Shown: piece after piece, positions 22,834 through 36,605 of the stretch | Layout: each line of letters opens with the position of its first letter | How positions within the stretch are numbered: the stretch's first letter is position 1 | NCBI GenBank assembly: GCA_002778195.1 | Contig: PCDI01000012.1 | Location: forward strand, 455,276-519,275 | Reading direction: 5' to 3' | DNA: 64,000 nucleotides | Source of the DNA: Raffaelea ambrosiae | Taxonomy: Eukaryota; Ascomycota; Sordariomycetes; Ophiostomatales; Ophiostomataceae | Program-made: the position numbers and the translations under genes | The notes under the pieces: model-generated | Told to the model about the DNA's origin: nothing | Seen by the model: only the letters and a program-made list of their open reading frames with translations | The model's database searches: none

Positions 22834-23888
22834 GCGCTTACAAAAGAGAGACGCGGGCAGGGGAAAAGCAAAAAGTAGAAAAAGGCCGACAGAGAAGACA
22901 CCTGTAAAAAAAAGAAAAAAAAAAAGAAGAAGAAAAGAGAGCCGAGGGCACGGAGCACAGACTGGGGTTCTCCAAAAACAGGAAGCGACACCAGAACTGG
23001 GCTGAGCGAAATAAAACACACAGGGAGAGCTGTGCAGAAGTTGGGGAAGGGGGTCTGGACCAGTAGAGACAAGAGGACGACTCCTCCGCGTGTCCACTGT
23101 CCACAGCAATAGTCCGTTCTGCCTGCTCCGGCCAACAGTCGGCTGGCACAGTTCGGAGTCACACACCGCTGCCGGGGTGGGTGGTCTCACAGGCGGGTGG
23201 AAAGGCTGACTGACAGACAGGCTGAAAAGGGAGGACGAAAGATGGGCGGAGAAAGAAAGGGGAAGAGGAGGAAGAAAAAAAAAAGAAGAAGAGGGAAAGA
23301 GAGAAACCCGGAAAAAGAAAAGGGGAAATCGATAGAGCAACAAAATTCGGAGCAACAAGTGTCTACCATGTATTCGTTACGTGCTTTTCCATGCCATCCA
23401 AACAAGAGCAACACACACAGAGACCCAGACCAAAAAAAAAAAAAGAACAACAAAACGGGAGATGGCCCGTCCGTCTCTCCCATTGTGGCCCCAAGGCGAA
23501 TCAAAATGACGTGTGCCAGGACAAGAGAGAAAAGGTGGACCGGGGCCAGGCGAAGACAAGACTACCTACGGTGTACTCGTAGAAAGGAGGGAAACAAATC
23601 AAAGGAAAAAAAACGAGAGCGGAAAATTGAGGGTCTCTGGGAGGGTCGGAGAGGGTCTGGAAAGCGTTCCTGTGAAGTAATGGAAAAGCCAATACGACAA
23701 ATGGGAATGCCAGGCTGAGCAGACGGAGAGCCAGGCCCCCCCAGCACCCCAGCACCCCAAGCACCCATCTGGGGCCACCCGGGATCGAGAGACACACCAT
23801 TCTGACTACGATGCAATACTCGTCTGGCCCGCTGGAACCAGACCTCGGGACCACCCCCAGAAGAGCTTAGAGCGCAGCAGGTCGAGCT

Positions 23889-23913
23889 TGGCTCGTGCAG
23901 GCTGCACGAGCCA
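23889..23913. repeat. 25-bp perfect palindrome
   Basis: Twelve-base arms (left arm 23889-23900, right arm 23902-23913) are exact reverse complements around a single central G. No gene overlaps it. Confidence 0.92.
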
Positions 23914-25966
23914 GTCAGCGCGCCAACGACAGTTACAGGGAAGAGCAGTGCACTAGTCCCGTGCAAAGCAGCTAGACCAGGCGGACACACCCCATTCTGC
24001 GCATGCAATGCATTCTTGTCTCTCGTCCTGTGGCCTCGACGATTTCAACGGCAGCTCCCTTGGTATGCACGATCCCTTGCTTGCGTGTAGACACGGTGCT
24101 CTTGTGTCTGCTTTCACATGTCTCCAGGGGGGGGTTATTGTTCTTGTCGTTCGCTTGCGGCTGCCGTCTTTGGCTTTTTCATTTTTATTTTATTTTTGGC
24201 TTTTCTCTGGCTGCCGGTCTCTCTTGTCGGTTGTTCCCTTTTTGGGCTGCGCGCAGAGAGACAGCAACGATCGCCCAGCTTTTTTTGGGGCGGGCGTGTA
24301 GTGGACAATTGGCTTGCATATGCGAGGATGGCGTTCTTGCCACACACATATTAGTTACTAGTTATGTATCTTCCAGCACACACACACACCCTCGCTTGCC
24401 AATGGTTTCCCACCACCCAAACCATTGGGAACAAGACAAGCCGCCACACACCCACACACACACACACGCTTCCCAATAGGATCGGATCTCGCACACTGAA
24501 CGTGTGGCCGATGGCCGAGCCAAACTGCGGGATCTGCTTTTTTTTTTTTTTTGGTCCATCACCATACGATTCGAGGGACATCCATGCCGTGGTCCATTTC
24601 CTTCGCCCTGCGGTACGATCACAAAGAGTCACACGTACATAGCATATCGTACCCCGCTTCCACCCCCCATCCATTGTGCTGTCAAGCCAAAGGGCGCATG
24701 CGACAAACTGCAGAGACTACCATTACACGGTGAAAACAACTTGCGACGGGGACAGAGGGGGGGGGAGGTGGAGCAGGGGAAACAGGGTTTTCGCGTATTA
24801 GGGGGGTTGTTTGTGTGAGAGTGTAATCAGATGGACTCGGCGCGACTGTCAAGTGCTGACGAGTACGAGTAGCTTTCCGGTGTGGTCACTAGCAGCATCC
24901 TGAATGGCGGCACTTCCTTTCCCTGCTCTGCTTTTCCCGGGGGTGCACGCACACTGTGTGTGTGTGGCGGCCGAGCAGGGGGGTGAAGGGGCGGGAGTCG
25001 GTCTGGGGAAAGCTCTGTGCATCTCTTTTTGCGTGGCGTGCTTTCTTTGTTCTTTAATTTTTCTAGTTTTTTTAGTTTTTATTTTTATTTTTGCCTTGCC
25101 CGCTGTCAGTTTCCCCCGCATAATTGATAACGATGATAGGCAAAGATAGGAAGAGTGTAGATAACATAGTTAGTCCAGATCCCCCAGGCCGTGTTTTCAG
25201 CCTGTCAAATTTCACGCGGCTTCCTCCTGCCGTAGTTGGGCAACACCAATTGAGAGACAGAAGAAAGACGCTTTTCCACGGGAGTACCACAGAAGGCAAC
25301 CCCGCAAGACACACAGCACACACACTCTCTCTCACACACAAAAACAGGAACTCCTGAATATGGCGGTGTGTTTGATCGTGCACGACAAAACGTGTTCACA
25401 GCCGAAACATTGAAGAAGCGAAAGAGAGAAAGGCGGAAGACCGACGACACGCTGTCCGTTTTCAGCTCCGGCCAGGAAAGGAGAGAAACGAGGAAGGGCC
25501 GCGAACGCTCTCTGACCGTCAACAGTCTACTCCATTTCCGAGACAGAAACAAACAGCTCTGCCGTTTGCGTTTGGTAGTGTTCATCGTATTCCAATTCGT
25601 CGTGGCGGAGAGGCCCTACATCACATGGAGATTGACGAGGAGGATATCGTACAAAGCACCCAAATCCATCCGTCGATGCTGTCCGTTGCCAACCAATGCG
25701 GTATAACTAACACACACACAAGAAACCGAGAAATATAAAACGAAGAAAAAAAAACCCCCATATATACATGCGCCACACATACACATATATACACGCAAGT
25801 AAAGATATACAAATCATAACGGTGCAAATGCTTCAAAGAGCAAACAAAGAAAACTGCTTAAAATCGTGCTTCGTAGCGTAGATATCGTATACTTGGCTCG
25901 CTCGGGCGAACAGACTCCATCTGTTCCACAGCAGAAGGACAGACAACGAGCCGCCTGCTTGCCTGT

Positions 25967-28295
25967 CTAACCCGAGTTCGAGGTGCCGGTCAGGAAAAAG
26001 TCTAGTTCGCTTCCGGGGCCACGCGCGTACTCATTCTCCGCCAGCTGCTCCAGCAGGCTGAGGAATGGGTCCTTCTCCTCCGCACTGACGCTAATGCTGC
26101 CGTCATTGCTGCGTCCGTCAGGACTGTGCTGGAAAACAAACCCTGCAGGCTTCGGGGCGGAGCTGCCGTCGTCACCAGGCCAGGGCGCCGGGCTCGTGAA
26201 GGCGTTGGTCGGGAGCGTGCCAAACATCGGGTCGTATGACATGAGTCCTCCGTTCGGCTCTCCGATCGTGGCCATCTGGTTTGGTGCAGCCATCGACCCG
26301 CTTCCAGAGGGCCCAGGAGCTGCAGCTGATGAAAATGTAAATGCCGGGCTGAAATTCGCCGTCGACGAGAACTGTTGTTCTTGTTGCAGCAGCTGCTGTT
26401 GGTGTTGCTGGTGAGGCTGAGGCTGGTGCTGGTGCTGGTGCTGGTGCTGATGCTGATGCTGATGTTGATGCTGATGCTGATGCTGCAGTTGTTGCTGCTG
26501 GGGATGCTGCCGGGGCTGCTGTAGATGCAGAGGCTGCGATTGCGAATGCATCTGTTGTCGGGCCTCTGCCGTCACATCGGAATGCGGGTGGTTATGGGAT
26601 GCCATGGAATATCCATTCAAGTCGCCCATAAACGGCTGTTGTGCCTCACTGTGGACCAGCTCACCAGAGCCTGAAAGAGGCTGAGCAGTGGCGGGCGGCG
26701 GGATGTCTCTGGAGGTGGGAGAGGCCAGGACGTCCGAGGGTGTTTGTGCCACGAATGTGGCCGCTGGGGAGCAATCGCTCTCATGTTGGTGCTGCTGTTG
26801 CTGTGGCGGCTGAGTAGGTGTAGAGGTGCACTGAGGAGTCTGCACAGAGTTGCGATTGTTGCTCATAGTGTTGTTGCTCATGCTACTGCTGGCATTGCCG
26901 ACACTGTTGCTGTTGCCGTTGCCGTTGTTGCCGACACTGTTGCTGGGGGTCTCAATCGCATCGGCAGAGGGTGTCAACTTCTTCCGTTTCACTCTAGGGC
27001 GCTCCGCTGTGGAGTCTGCCGCGGAGCTGATGGCATTGTCGCTTCTGTCGGCCTTGCTTGTTGTGCTGCCGGCACTCGTGCTGTCGCCCTTGTTTGTAGC
27101 ATGAGAAGCACCGTTGGAAACGCCGCTAGAAGCCCCGTTGGACACGTCCGCATTGTTCGGCGTGGACACGAAAACATCCGTGTTGGCATACGAGTCTCCC
27201 GTGAAGTCATTGGTCGCGTCCGTCAAGCTCAGGTTGGCCACGTCAAAGGTCAGGGCCAGGTTTGCATAGCGGTCAAAGAAATCTTCCAGGTGGAAGACAG
27301 GAGCAAAGCGCATGGGGTTGTTTGCCATGCTGCTGATGAGCTCCGCGTGGGCCTTGTAGGTTACCTGCAGCGTCTGGTAGTGGTGCTGCACGTAGGACCA
27401 CGTGTACCGCAGCATGTTGAGCTGCTGCATCTCGCGGGACAGAAATTCGGCAGAGGAAGCATAGACCTCACCACCGGCAGCGCTCTTCGTGTAGTGGGCG
27501 CCGTGAACATGCACCGTGCCAGCCGTGCAGATGCAGTAGCCAACAAAGGCAGACCAGTCAACCTGCTGCACCTGCCTGCCCAGCTCAACAAGCTCAGCAA
27601 TGGCATTGGCGTGCAAAAAGCACATGTTGGTGGCTTCAATCTGCCATGACTGGTGCTGGCCGGTGCCGGACAACTCGGCGAGATCGACGGGGAGGAAGGG
27701 GCGGTAGATCAGGCAGTGGACCAGATGATAGATGAGCTTGCTAATCACCAGCACGGTCGAGTCGGGCCGTGAAAAGAGCGACTCGACGCTCGAGAATACG
27801 TCCTGCGAGGCTGTGGCCCAAATGTCCAGCTCGTGCCGGATCTTGGAGAGGTTGGACAGGGAGTGCCAGGGGAAATGCGAATCGCCCTTCACTCCGCCGG
27901 CAGCCAGATACCGGTTCGTTATGCCTAGGATGCGGCTGATGTCGATGAGCATGCTGCTGCTTCCATGTGCCCGCTTGACGCCACCACCCTGAAGATACTG
28001 GGCATCCATGGCACCCTGGAAAAAGTCGCCCTCCATGGGCATGGACCCTGGTGCAGGTGTCCAGTAGGGCAGCCGAAGGACGATATCCCGATCGTCGATC
28101 ATCGCTGGTCTCTTGGAGCCGCAGGACATGAAGCGGTCAAGCAGGTAGCAAGCCCAGAAGAGACGCCGGCGCATCTCGCGCTCGACAGGCCTGACCTTGC
28201 TATGGGCATCCATCTCCCGATGGAGCTCCAGGGCCATGGCCATTCCAATTGCATTGGCTGGAGTATGTTAGTCGGCAGCTCTGTTCAGGGGCAGT

Positions 28296-28336
<41 letters not shown>

Positions 28337-29421
28337 CTCGTTCTTACTGAGCAACATGAAAGCCTTCTTGCCCTTGCCACAGGCAATGGAAGAAAGAGTC
28401 AGCAGCAGCAGGGCCTGCAAGGCATCCACTGAAGGCTCGTCTGTGTCGACGGCTTCTCGTGCTCGGCGTATATACTCATCGCCGGCACTGAGAGACGCCT
28501 GGTAGCCATTGGGCTGAGAGGCGTATCTGGTGTAAGTATTAGCATTAGCAGCCAACAAATAAGCAGCGAGCTGAGTGGGACTGTGTGGGACTGTGTGGGA
28601 CGAGCACGAACCGGAAGGACAACCGTGTCGTCAGGGCACAGATGGCATCGACAAGGTACGAGGGTATCTGGTTGAGCTGCAGACGTTGGCGGAATGAGGA
28701 TTCGTCGACAATATGAAACGGCTTCGCATGGAAACGAGCAAAGTAGGTGTCCAGCAGAGCCTCGGTCTGTGCGTCCTTGCTTGGATCTTCCCGAGAAGGC
28801 TCCCTAGAGGTGGAGTGGCTCTCTCCGTTCCCTTTGCCCTCCAAGCTGGTTGGATCCTTTGTGTTACGGGGCGCAGACTTGGTCTGCTGTTGGGCCTTCT
28901 CATCACCCGCGGGCTTGTCGGCGGTGGCTGTTTCGGTGCTGGAACCGCTGCCAGCTGTGGCGGCTGATCCTGGCCTATCAGGGCTGGACGGACTGCCAAT
29001 GGCCATGCCGGAGGTTTCTTCTCCGTTGTCGGGCGTGGCATCATCACTGTCGCCGTGTTTCTTCTGGCCCTTGAGGCGCTGTTCCAGGCCGTCAACTCTC
29101 TTCAGGAGGGCTTCTAGGACATCCGTCTTGGGTCCTCTCTTTTTGGGAACCGCATCTAATGTGGCTGGTCAGTCGTCTGTGGCCCAAATTTGCCTCTCTG
29201 GCCCCGCTCTGCGTCGACACGGCAAACTTACCATAGATGCATGGACATTGGAAGACTTGGCATGCTTCGCAAGACGGGCGCAGTCTGTTGCACTTGATCT
29301 TGCGCTTCCGGCATGACTTGCAGTTCATAGATTCCCGGGGCTCGCTGGTCGTACGACGGGCTGGGAGCCTCTCGATGCCAACCTGCGGCCGAGACATGGC
29401 TGCCGTTGCTGTCGGGTCCAT
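25967..29421 (-). CDS. Zn2Cys6 fungal-specific transcription factor
   Basis: Exons on the minus strand are 29421-29232, 29155-28612, 28526-28348 and 28257-25967 (1067 aa), with consistent phase. A C-X2-C-X6-C-X6-C-X2-C-X6-C zinc cluster lies at Cys34, 37, 44, 51, 54 and 61. Intron 1 falls just after it, and the next exon starts with the usual basic linker KKRGPKTDVLEALLKRVDGLEQRL, a short coiled coil. The middle region (FHIVDESSFRQRL, RRRLFWACYLLDRFMS, RPAMIDDRDIVLRLP) is the Fungal_trans domain. The C-terminal third is low complexity with Asn/Ser and a long His-Gln run (26423-26486), a likely activation region. The start is uncertain: an in-frame ATG 18 codons upstream (29475) is also possible. 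No target genes are suggested by the neighbours, so I give no symbol. Confidence 0.88.
26423..26486. repeat. Coding TGCTGG/TGCTGA repeat
   Basis: Hexamer repeat encoding the alternating Gln-His tract of the Zn2Cys6 protein on the minus strand. Confidence 0.88.
28295..28334. repeat. GT/GA compound microsatellite in an intron
   Basis: (GT)n followed by (GA)n within intron 3 of the Zn2Cys6 gene. Confidence 0.9.
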
Positions 29422-32400
29422 GGCGCTGGGTCGGAGAGGCGCCACCAGCAATTGTTCCAGAACGGACACGGACATGCCCGGGTCTGCTGCAGGGCCAGCT
29501 GTGGAGGGGACAGCACCGGCGCTGTGGTGGTGCTGGTAGTGTTGGTGTCGGGTTATGCGGTACTCTTCGGCATAGAGTCTCCGGGTTGTGGTCAGACCTG
29601 CTGGTAGTTCTATGCGAGCATCCCAAGAGTGGCCTGCCTGGCTGTCGGGCTGCCTGGCTTGGTCAGACAGACAATGGTGAGATATGAGATATACGCGTAT
29701 GAGAATGCACTGGGTGTGTAGCCAGGGTCTGTGTATCGTGAGTCCTTGCGCCTGTTCGTGAGGAAGGGCAGTTGAAAATGTCAAGATATCAAAATGTCAA
29801 ACAGTTGAGATCGCGGGATGTTGGAACGCGGACAACATGGGCCGCAGGTAAGGTCGGCAGATGTAGTATTAGTGTGTGTTCGGGAAGGGATGAAGCAAAG
29901 CGGCTTTCTGGACGGGGAGAAGGAGGGCGACATAAATGGCCGATTCCAAGAGACGGGAGGAGGCGGAGAAGCAGAAGTTGAGCAAGAGACAGGATCGTAG
30001 TTATCCCATTCACACAGCGGCCAGGATGTGTTCCTTCTGTCGAGACCCATGCATGTGTTACCCAAAGCGCACTCTGGTGGTCTGGGGTCGCGTGCGCGAG
30101 GGATGTGGCGGGAGCAGCAGGCAGCGGGCGCAGGTCACTGGCGGGAGAAGGGACGGAGGCGTCAAACCAGAGACAATCCTGAGAAGGGGAAATGTTTCTG
30201 TGCTTCTGTGCTTCGGTGCGGTTGAGCCGGTTTCTCGAAAGGATCGCATGCACCCACAAGCTCCCGAACGAGACAGTGAGTGGCGGTGCCGCAGCGGCAG
30301 GCGCTAGCCGTGGCGGCCGTTTGCAAGATACGGAGCTTGCAGTCTAGCAAGGGCAGAAGAACGAAGCTGCGATGAGAAGAGGACTGCGAGAAGCGGGCGC
30401 AAGAAACGAAGAAACGAAGCTTGGCGGGCTCGGCTACCTGCTTTGCAGAAACGGGGGGGCGGACTGGCTACAGGGCGCCAGGTGACCGGGCAGGGACGAC
30501 AGGGACAGGCCTGGGTGGATTGGGCTCGGGGGGGGTGCCAGGCGTGGTGGTGGTGGTGGTTGAGGGTTGAGCAGGTGGAGGGTGCCGTCGTGGTCTTGGT
30601 GGTGGTAAGATGGTATCTGGGGGAGGGCGAAGTGGAGAGAGAGGGGGCGACAGGCTAAGATAGGGCAAGACAGCGCGGATGTGGTGGCCCGCGGGCATGC
30701 CAACAACAAGAGGCTAAGCGGTTGGTCGGTGGCAGGACGTGAGGAGAAAGTTGAGAGACGACGGCAGCAAGGCCGGCACGGGCTTCGAAGAGACGAGGAG
30801 AAAGTGGAAGAGAGGAAGAAACGACAAAAAAAAGAGACAAGTATAGGGAAACTGCTGGTTTCGCGGAGGAACGCGGAGGCTGGCCGCAAACGACGCCGAA
30901 ATGCGGCGCAAAGACGTTGCTGGCGGCACAAAGACGGTGAAGACCGCGGGCCAAAGACGAGGGCCAGCGACAGGAGAAGACGGGTCTTGTCGGCCGACGG
31001 AAGCCAAGACGCAGCCGAGATGCAGAGGATGCAGGCGCAGACCGGCCAGTGCAGACGGCCAACGCAGACAAAAAACCAGCGCAGTAGGACGTCTGGCGGT
31101 CCGCGCGTGTTGTCGGCGAGGCGCCGCAGAGCAGGGGACGAGGCGGGAGAGAGAGGGAGGGCGGAGGCAGGGCGGAGGAGCGAGTGAAGCAAGGATGCGA
31201 AAGTGCGTGTGACAAAAAAAAAATCACGAAGCTGCCAGAGAAAAAGAAGCGCAGGAAAAGCCGGCCCCCGAACAAGCCTGCTGAATTAGTGTCCGGTCCA
31301 TGTGCCCACGAAACGAGAAGGCGGGCAATAATAAGGCGTTCCTTACTGCTGTGCGTGAAAGTGTCTGTTGAAAAGGGAAGGCACGCAGGCCAGTCTTGAC
31401 TCGAGTGGCCCCAGTCGCTAGCGACACTAGCGGCCTTACTGCTTTTGGGAACCGGGGGAGTTGGCTGGAGACAGCGCAAAGAACGCCGTTGTTGGCTGGT
31501 GCTTCCCCGTAATACGACGATACTGTCAGTGTCTCCGCTGGCAAAGATGAGCAGTGGCGCTTCGGTCTACTCGTACGCGTGCGAAGCCGTCCTGTCATAC
31601 TGGCAGTTCGTGCTGGCCTCTCACGCCAACTGCTTCGTTTACTGCTCCTCGGCCAAGCACCTCCGCATCCCTTCTTGGTCGTCGACGTTCTCCAAAGAGC
31701 GCGGCCTGGCCCGATTGGCCTGCTCCGGCTTTCCATCTGCCTGCCCTCTGCCCCCAATCTGCAGCAACCCCTGGTTCCTTCTGGCTCCTGCTGGCTCTGT
31801 TGGGGATGTAAGCAGAGCCAGTCAGGGAAACCGCCTTATAGCCAGATATCGTATTCTCCTGATTAGGCGGGCTGGCGTGCCTTGCCAGACAACTTAGGGG
31901 TGTATTGATCACACTCGCAAAAGCTCTTCCAGGCCAGCCAAGACACGGCCATATCTCATTACGGCGCACTGATTTCTTGGTTAATTTGCTGATTGTCAAT
32001 GGCATCCCCCCCCCTCTGACCCCCAACGCAACAAGTCTTTCTCTATGGCTTTCGCGGCAAAAGTTGCATCATTTGGGTTGTTCGTCGAGGTGGCCACGAA
32101 GGAGACCTCTGTCTTCTAGAGTGTGGCTTGCGGCTCGCGGCGGCCAGGGCAGGGAACAAGCATCGACGATGAAGCGAAGGAAGTGCAGGCGACAGCCACC
32201 ATCTTACTATGTAAAACAAGTCTACCAGACCTGCCCACCATACTCGTAAGACACAAGCCTGACCAGAGCCTGTCAATCCATCCTGCCAACAATCGTCAGG
32301 GCGGGTCCCTCTTCACCCCGGACGGCATAGCCCATGTTGAAGAAATGGGGGACCCAGTTCGGTTGGGCTGGCTGGGTCCTCGCTGAAAAATCTTTTAAGA

Positions 32401-32839
32401 ATCTCACACTCCGAATCGCGGAGGGTGGAGGTGGGCGGGCCCAGGGGGGAAATGGAAAATGGATTTTTGGTGGTTGTTGCGGCGGTCCCCTTCTTTGGCG
32501 TCATATGGTTTTTATTTTGAAGTTTGTGTGCACGCTATGTTCACGGGCCGACTCAGTAAATACAGAGTACGTGTTTCTGGTGCTCATCTGTCTTCTTCGT
32601 CTATCTCAGGTCCCGAAGAAAGGAAGGCACTACCCTGTCGGTCCCTCCTTCGTTGCAACTCAGAACCTTTCTCGTTCTTCCTTCCCTTCCTTTTGGTGCG
32701 GACCATGGTTCGCTCGTTTTCAGGATCGCGCCTTCCCACAATTGAACCGGTTTGCCATCATACCCGGCCAGGGAGAAAAAGACAGTTGCTCGTCCAAAAA
32801 AAGAGCCAAAACCAAACACAAAACCAAAACGAAACAGAC

Positions 32840-32840
<1 letters not shown>

Positions 32841-32873
<33 letters not shown>
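32841..32873. repeat. Poly-A run of 33 bases
   Basis: Uninterrupted A homopolymer in non-coding sequence; its length may be unreliable in assembly. Confidence 0.9.
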
Positions 32874-32875
<2 letters not shown>

Positions 32876-34292
32876 CTCAAAAGACCCCCCAAAAACAAGA
32901 GGGCTGTGGAGAAACAAGCATTGGTACCCCAGAGTCGATAGGACCACAAGCAAAAGGAGGTTGTGGAGAAGGGCAGTCCACGTCTCCATGCCCCAGCTTG
33001 AGGAGAGTACGAGTACAATCGGGCCACATACGAGGACAGATACGACGTGCTACTCCACCGTATGCTACAATTAATATGTCAGATATAACTCTCACATGAC
33101 CCAACTGCCTCCTCAACAATATATCCAGCCATAGCCAGCTCCGACAAACAGCGTCCAATGCCATCGTTGTATGCATGTGCGTGCCTGTCTAGATAGAGAA
33201 GGATTTCTTAAAAAAAAAAAAAAAGAAGAAGAAGAAGAAGCCACCAAAAGACAACTCCCAAAGAATTCGCCCCAAGAGCTCCCATGCAACTCTATGCACG
33301 GCCCAGGGCTTGGCCAGGCACAAGGACAAGGGTGCATCCATCGTGCCTGGCTCATCACGCATGGCCCAAGACAAGCAAGTTTTCTTCTCTTTTAGTGTAA
33401 GATGTCTCACTAGCTGTCCCGTCTTTTCTGGTTGCTATTTTTGTTTCTTAGTTGCCATGTAACTACATCTTTCAGTCCGGCGTCTGTGTTTCCCCGTGGC
33501 GTTCCTATCCACCCCGACGTTGTACAACCAGGAAAGGTAGAGGGGGGGATGGTGACCGGATGAGAGGCTGCTCGCCAGCTCTGCCTTTCTGGGTCCTCTC
33601 CGGGTCTTCTCTGGGTGGCGGTAGGGTGGTGCTGAGACGGCCATGAGGTGCTCCCTTGGGCTGGTAATGAGCCCGACGGAATCCTCTGCCCCCAGGGTGG
33701 AGACCCGGAGGTAATGAGCCATGCCATCCAGGCGTTGTCTGCGGTCCGTCTTGATCCATCGTCTAATAAACAAGCCTTGCTTGGGGGTCGGTTCTGGTGG
33801 CCGAGCCGGGACGGACCTCGTTGGCTGAGACGATCGTACTTAGCTTGTCTGCAGAGCCTTCCTTCTGGGCCTGGGTGTCAGCCCCTTTGCCCGTACCTTG
33901 CGGTCCAGTAGAAAAAACCAAAACCCTCCCTTGCTTCGAACGGTCCTTGCTGAGCCGGCCAAGTCTGCTTGGGCGCCGCCCGACAAGCCACGTCGTTCAG
34001 GCGTTCAGGATGGTTATCTCCTCATTGTGTAACCTCGGATGCATATGGAAAGTCTTCCTGTCACATCATCGGCGGGGTCCCGGGAAGGGTAAGACTATGT
34101 AAGAGATTACACACTTTTGTGATATGCATTAGCTATGTGCTATGCATTTGCTGCATATTTGACCCCTTCCTTGCAATTATGCATGCCATGTAGTTGTATA
34201 ATCATACCTCGTGTTTGATTATGGGAATATGTATGAATGGACGTGAATGCATAGTGGCTTGTTACACGCCGCTGTGCTCCAGTCGACATAAC

Positions 34293-34406
34293 TCTGGTTT
34301 CTGGTTTCTGGTTTCTGGTTTGGTTCTGGTTCTGCTCCTGCTCGTAATTCCTAGTTCTGGCCTGGCTCTGGTTCGAAGTGTTGTTCAAGTTCTGGTTCTG
34401 GTTCGA
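34293..34406. repeat. TTTCTGG-type tandem array
   Basis: Four near-perfect TTTCTGG units are followed by a decaying series of GGTTCTG and TTCTGG units. Confidence 0.8.
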
Positions 34407-36605
34407 CTGTGCTTCTGCATCTGCTCGAAATAGGGGAGCTGCATTTTGGGGAACCCCTTCATGTAAGATACGCTGGTATGTATGCATCTCGCCACAAATC
34501 AAACCAAAAAAAAAAAAAAAAAGTTCTTTGCCGAATAATCAGGTGCACTGAGACGGCACTCGGCTCAACCGGGAACAGAGTTGCATCATCCAGCCGATCG
34601 CATCTACAAAACACTTCATTAAATGGTCATCATCACACACCTATCCGCACGCCCCGGCCAATTACATAGCAGTCTTTTAGACGCATGAAGTCAATCGAGT
34701 CTAGGAATCAAAAGAAGCTGCAGCTGAAGCAAGCATGGGGGGATGTTTCGCTCGGTGAACAACAACTTTGAGTAACTTCTAAATAATAAAAACGAAAAAA
34801 AAAACACATGGCAAACATCTGTCAAAGCCAACAAGTGACAGCTGTCTCTCTTTGGTAACCGTACACCTGTACATACCCTGCAGTCAATTGACACGGACGC
34901 ACGGTCGTCAGGAAGAGACAGCAGCACTGGCAGACAAGGCAAGGCAAACAAACAGAATGCACCGTCGACAAAGACAGGCACAGGGGTGCTGTACGGTAAT
35001 TGCATTTCCTCCTGGCCAGCTGCACGGCTGCCAGCAGTCTGCATGCATTGTACATGCGCAGTTAATCTATCCTGCCCGCATAGGCCCCTTTTCTACCATG
35101 TAAGAGGAACCCTCCCTGATTGCCTGTCCAGACCTACTCCATGCACATTGTGCTTGTATAACCCTGGGATAGCGATGCCGTCCTGCTGTACAACAGCATA
35201 TCGTCATTTACAGGTATATAGACAGGGGAGTCAGCGGTCTTACATTGTTGCTGCTTGCCGCACACCGTAAACTGATAGACACGAAAAAATCAGCGAGCAT
35301 TATTACACCCAGGAAAGATAGAACACAAAAAGGTGACATTCAAAATTATATGGTGTCACAGCATTTTCTTTACAATAGATTGTAGCCCTTGTCACACGAT
35401 CTTTGCTACCAAACAAAATTATCCTCCATGGGCACATGCCAACGGAAGCTTCACTTCGTAGCAGAGAAGGGGTTGCAGCAGAGGGCAATTTATTTCTAAC
35501 CAAAGGGAAAGTAAAAAGGGCAAACACCGTTCTCTGGGCCCGTTCTATTCACGGTGTCCCCGGACCGACCGGACAGGTGATGATGTGAAGTGCGGAATAT
35601 ATCCTGTACGTGTACAAACATAGTAGCAACTGGGACCCATGCCGCTGGTTTCGCACCTGACATGGGATCGGAAAGGGTGAAAAGAAATGGGCAAAAGCCG
35701 GAGCACTAACGCGTGTAACTGCTTTACGTGCCTTGATTGCAACTACCATCATGGCCATCCAGCCCGACTTGAATGACCACCGGGATCGTCCCAGGAGTCC
35801 TCGTTTATGTCCTGGACAGGGCGGCTCTTTGTTTAATTCCCGGGGGTGTGCAAAACAGTTGGTGATAAGTTGGGACCTTTCTCAGCCAATGATGGCTTCT
35901 AGGACGAGACCTATTAATTGTTTCGAGGACTTGGAGGGTTGGAGGGGGGGATATCCCCATCTCGTGGTTCCTTGTCTCAGATCTTTTCAGCGCGATTGTG
36001 GCGCTTCGGCTAGAACTGCTGCCCACCCATCCGGTATCTTTTTCGGCATCATGCTGTCGGTGATGTGTACGGGTGAGCTTCTTCGGGCCTCTTCTAAGCC
36101 GTAGTGAGACATTAAATGTACACAAATCTCTCCTTTGAATAAATATCACATTCAACGAGCAATATTAATAAGGTATGATAAATGTCTTGATACAAGTTCG
36201 TTATAACTCGTGTGGCCACCCAAGCAAGATGTGGCATCTTGCAGAACTGAGACAAACAGAAACCCAGAAACCCAGAAAAACACTCAACGAAGTCAAAAGT
36301 GCATGCAGAAACGAATATCCCAAAAGGGAAAGCATCGAAAATTCCTCGGGGAGAGAGGGCCAAAAAAAAACCCCCCAAGCTTTGGATTATGCCCACACGC
36401 CAAGTGCATAAACATATGTCGACGCCGAAGATGCATGGTTGCCGATTCGGACGGTGGGCATCCTATGTAGTGTCTATGGGCGACCAGCCCAGAAACCAAC
36501 GCCTGTCTAGAATCTTGCCAAGACAACAAAAGGAAAATGGGAAAGCAACCATTAATGCCCTATCTTGACACAAGAGCCAGTTTTGTGTTCCCTTGGACTG
36601 TTCGC

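Larger units (their letters stand above)
21285..25966. other. Large intergenic region, no gene recognised
   Basis: About 4.7 kb between the rhodopsin-MFS start and the 3' end of the Zn2Cys6 gene. It is dominated by microsatellites and long purine-rich stretches (for example 22300-22420 and 23200-23650). It also contains an assembly gap, an 11-bp tandem array and a 25-bp palindrome, listed separately. Open frames here are low-complexity and match no family I know. Confidence 0.55.
29422..36605. other. Seven-kilobase region with no recognisable gene
   Basis: The first 1.8 kb (to about 31200) is strongly pyrimidine-rich on the minus strand and is probably the long 5' UTR and promoter of the Zn2Cys6 gene. 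Beyond that I see short, unrelated open frames on both strands, a 33-base A run (32841-32873), a TTTCTGG array and no motif of any family I know. No tRNA or transposon ends could be supported. Confidence 0.5.

Noticed and set aside
31445..31897. 150-codon plus-strand open frame in the 7-kb gap
   Set aside because: Composition and lack of any motif look random; no splice or promoter context.
33397..34112. Possible solo LTR bounded by TGTAAGA...TTACA
   Set aside because: The terminal bases look suggestive, but I found no target-site duplication, no second copy in the window and no retroelement protein.
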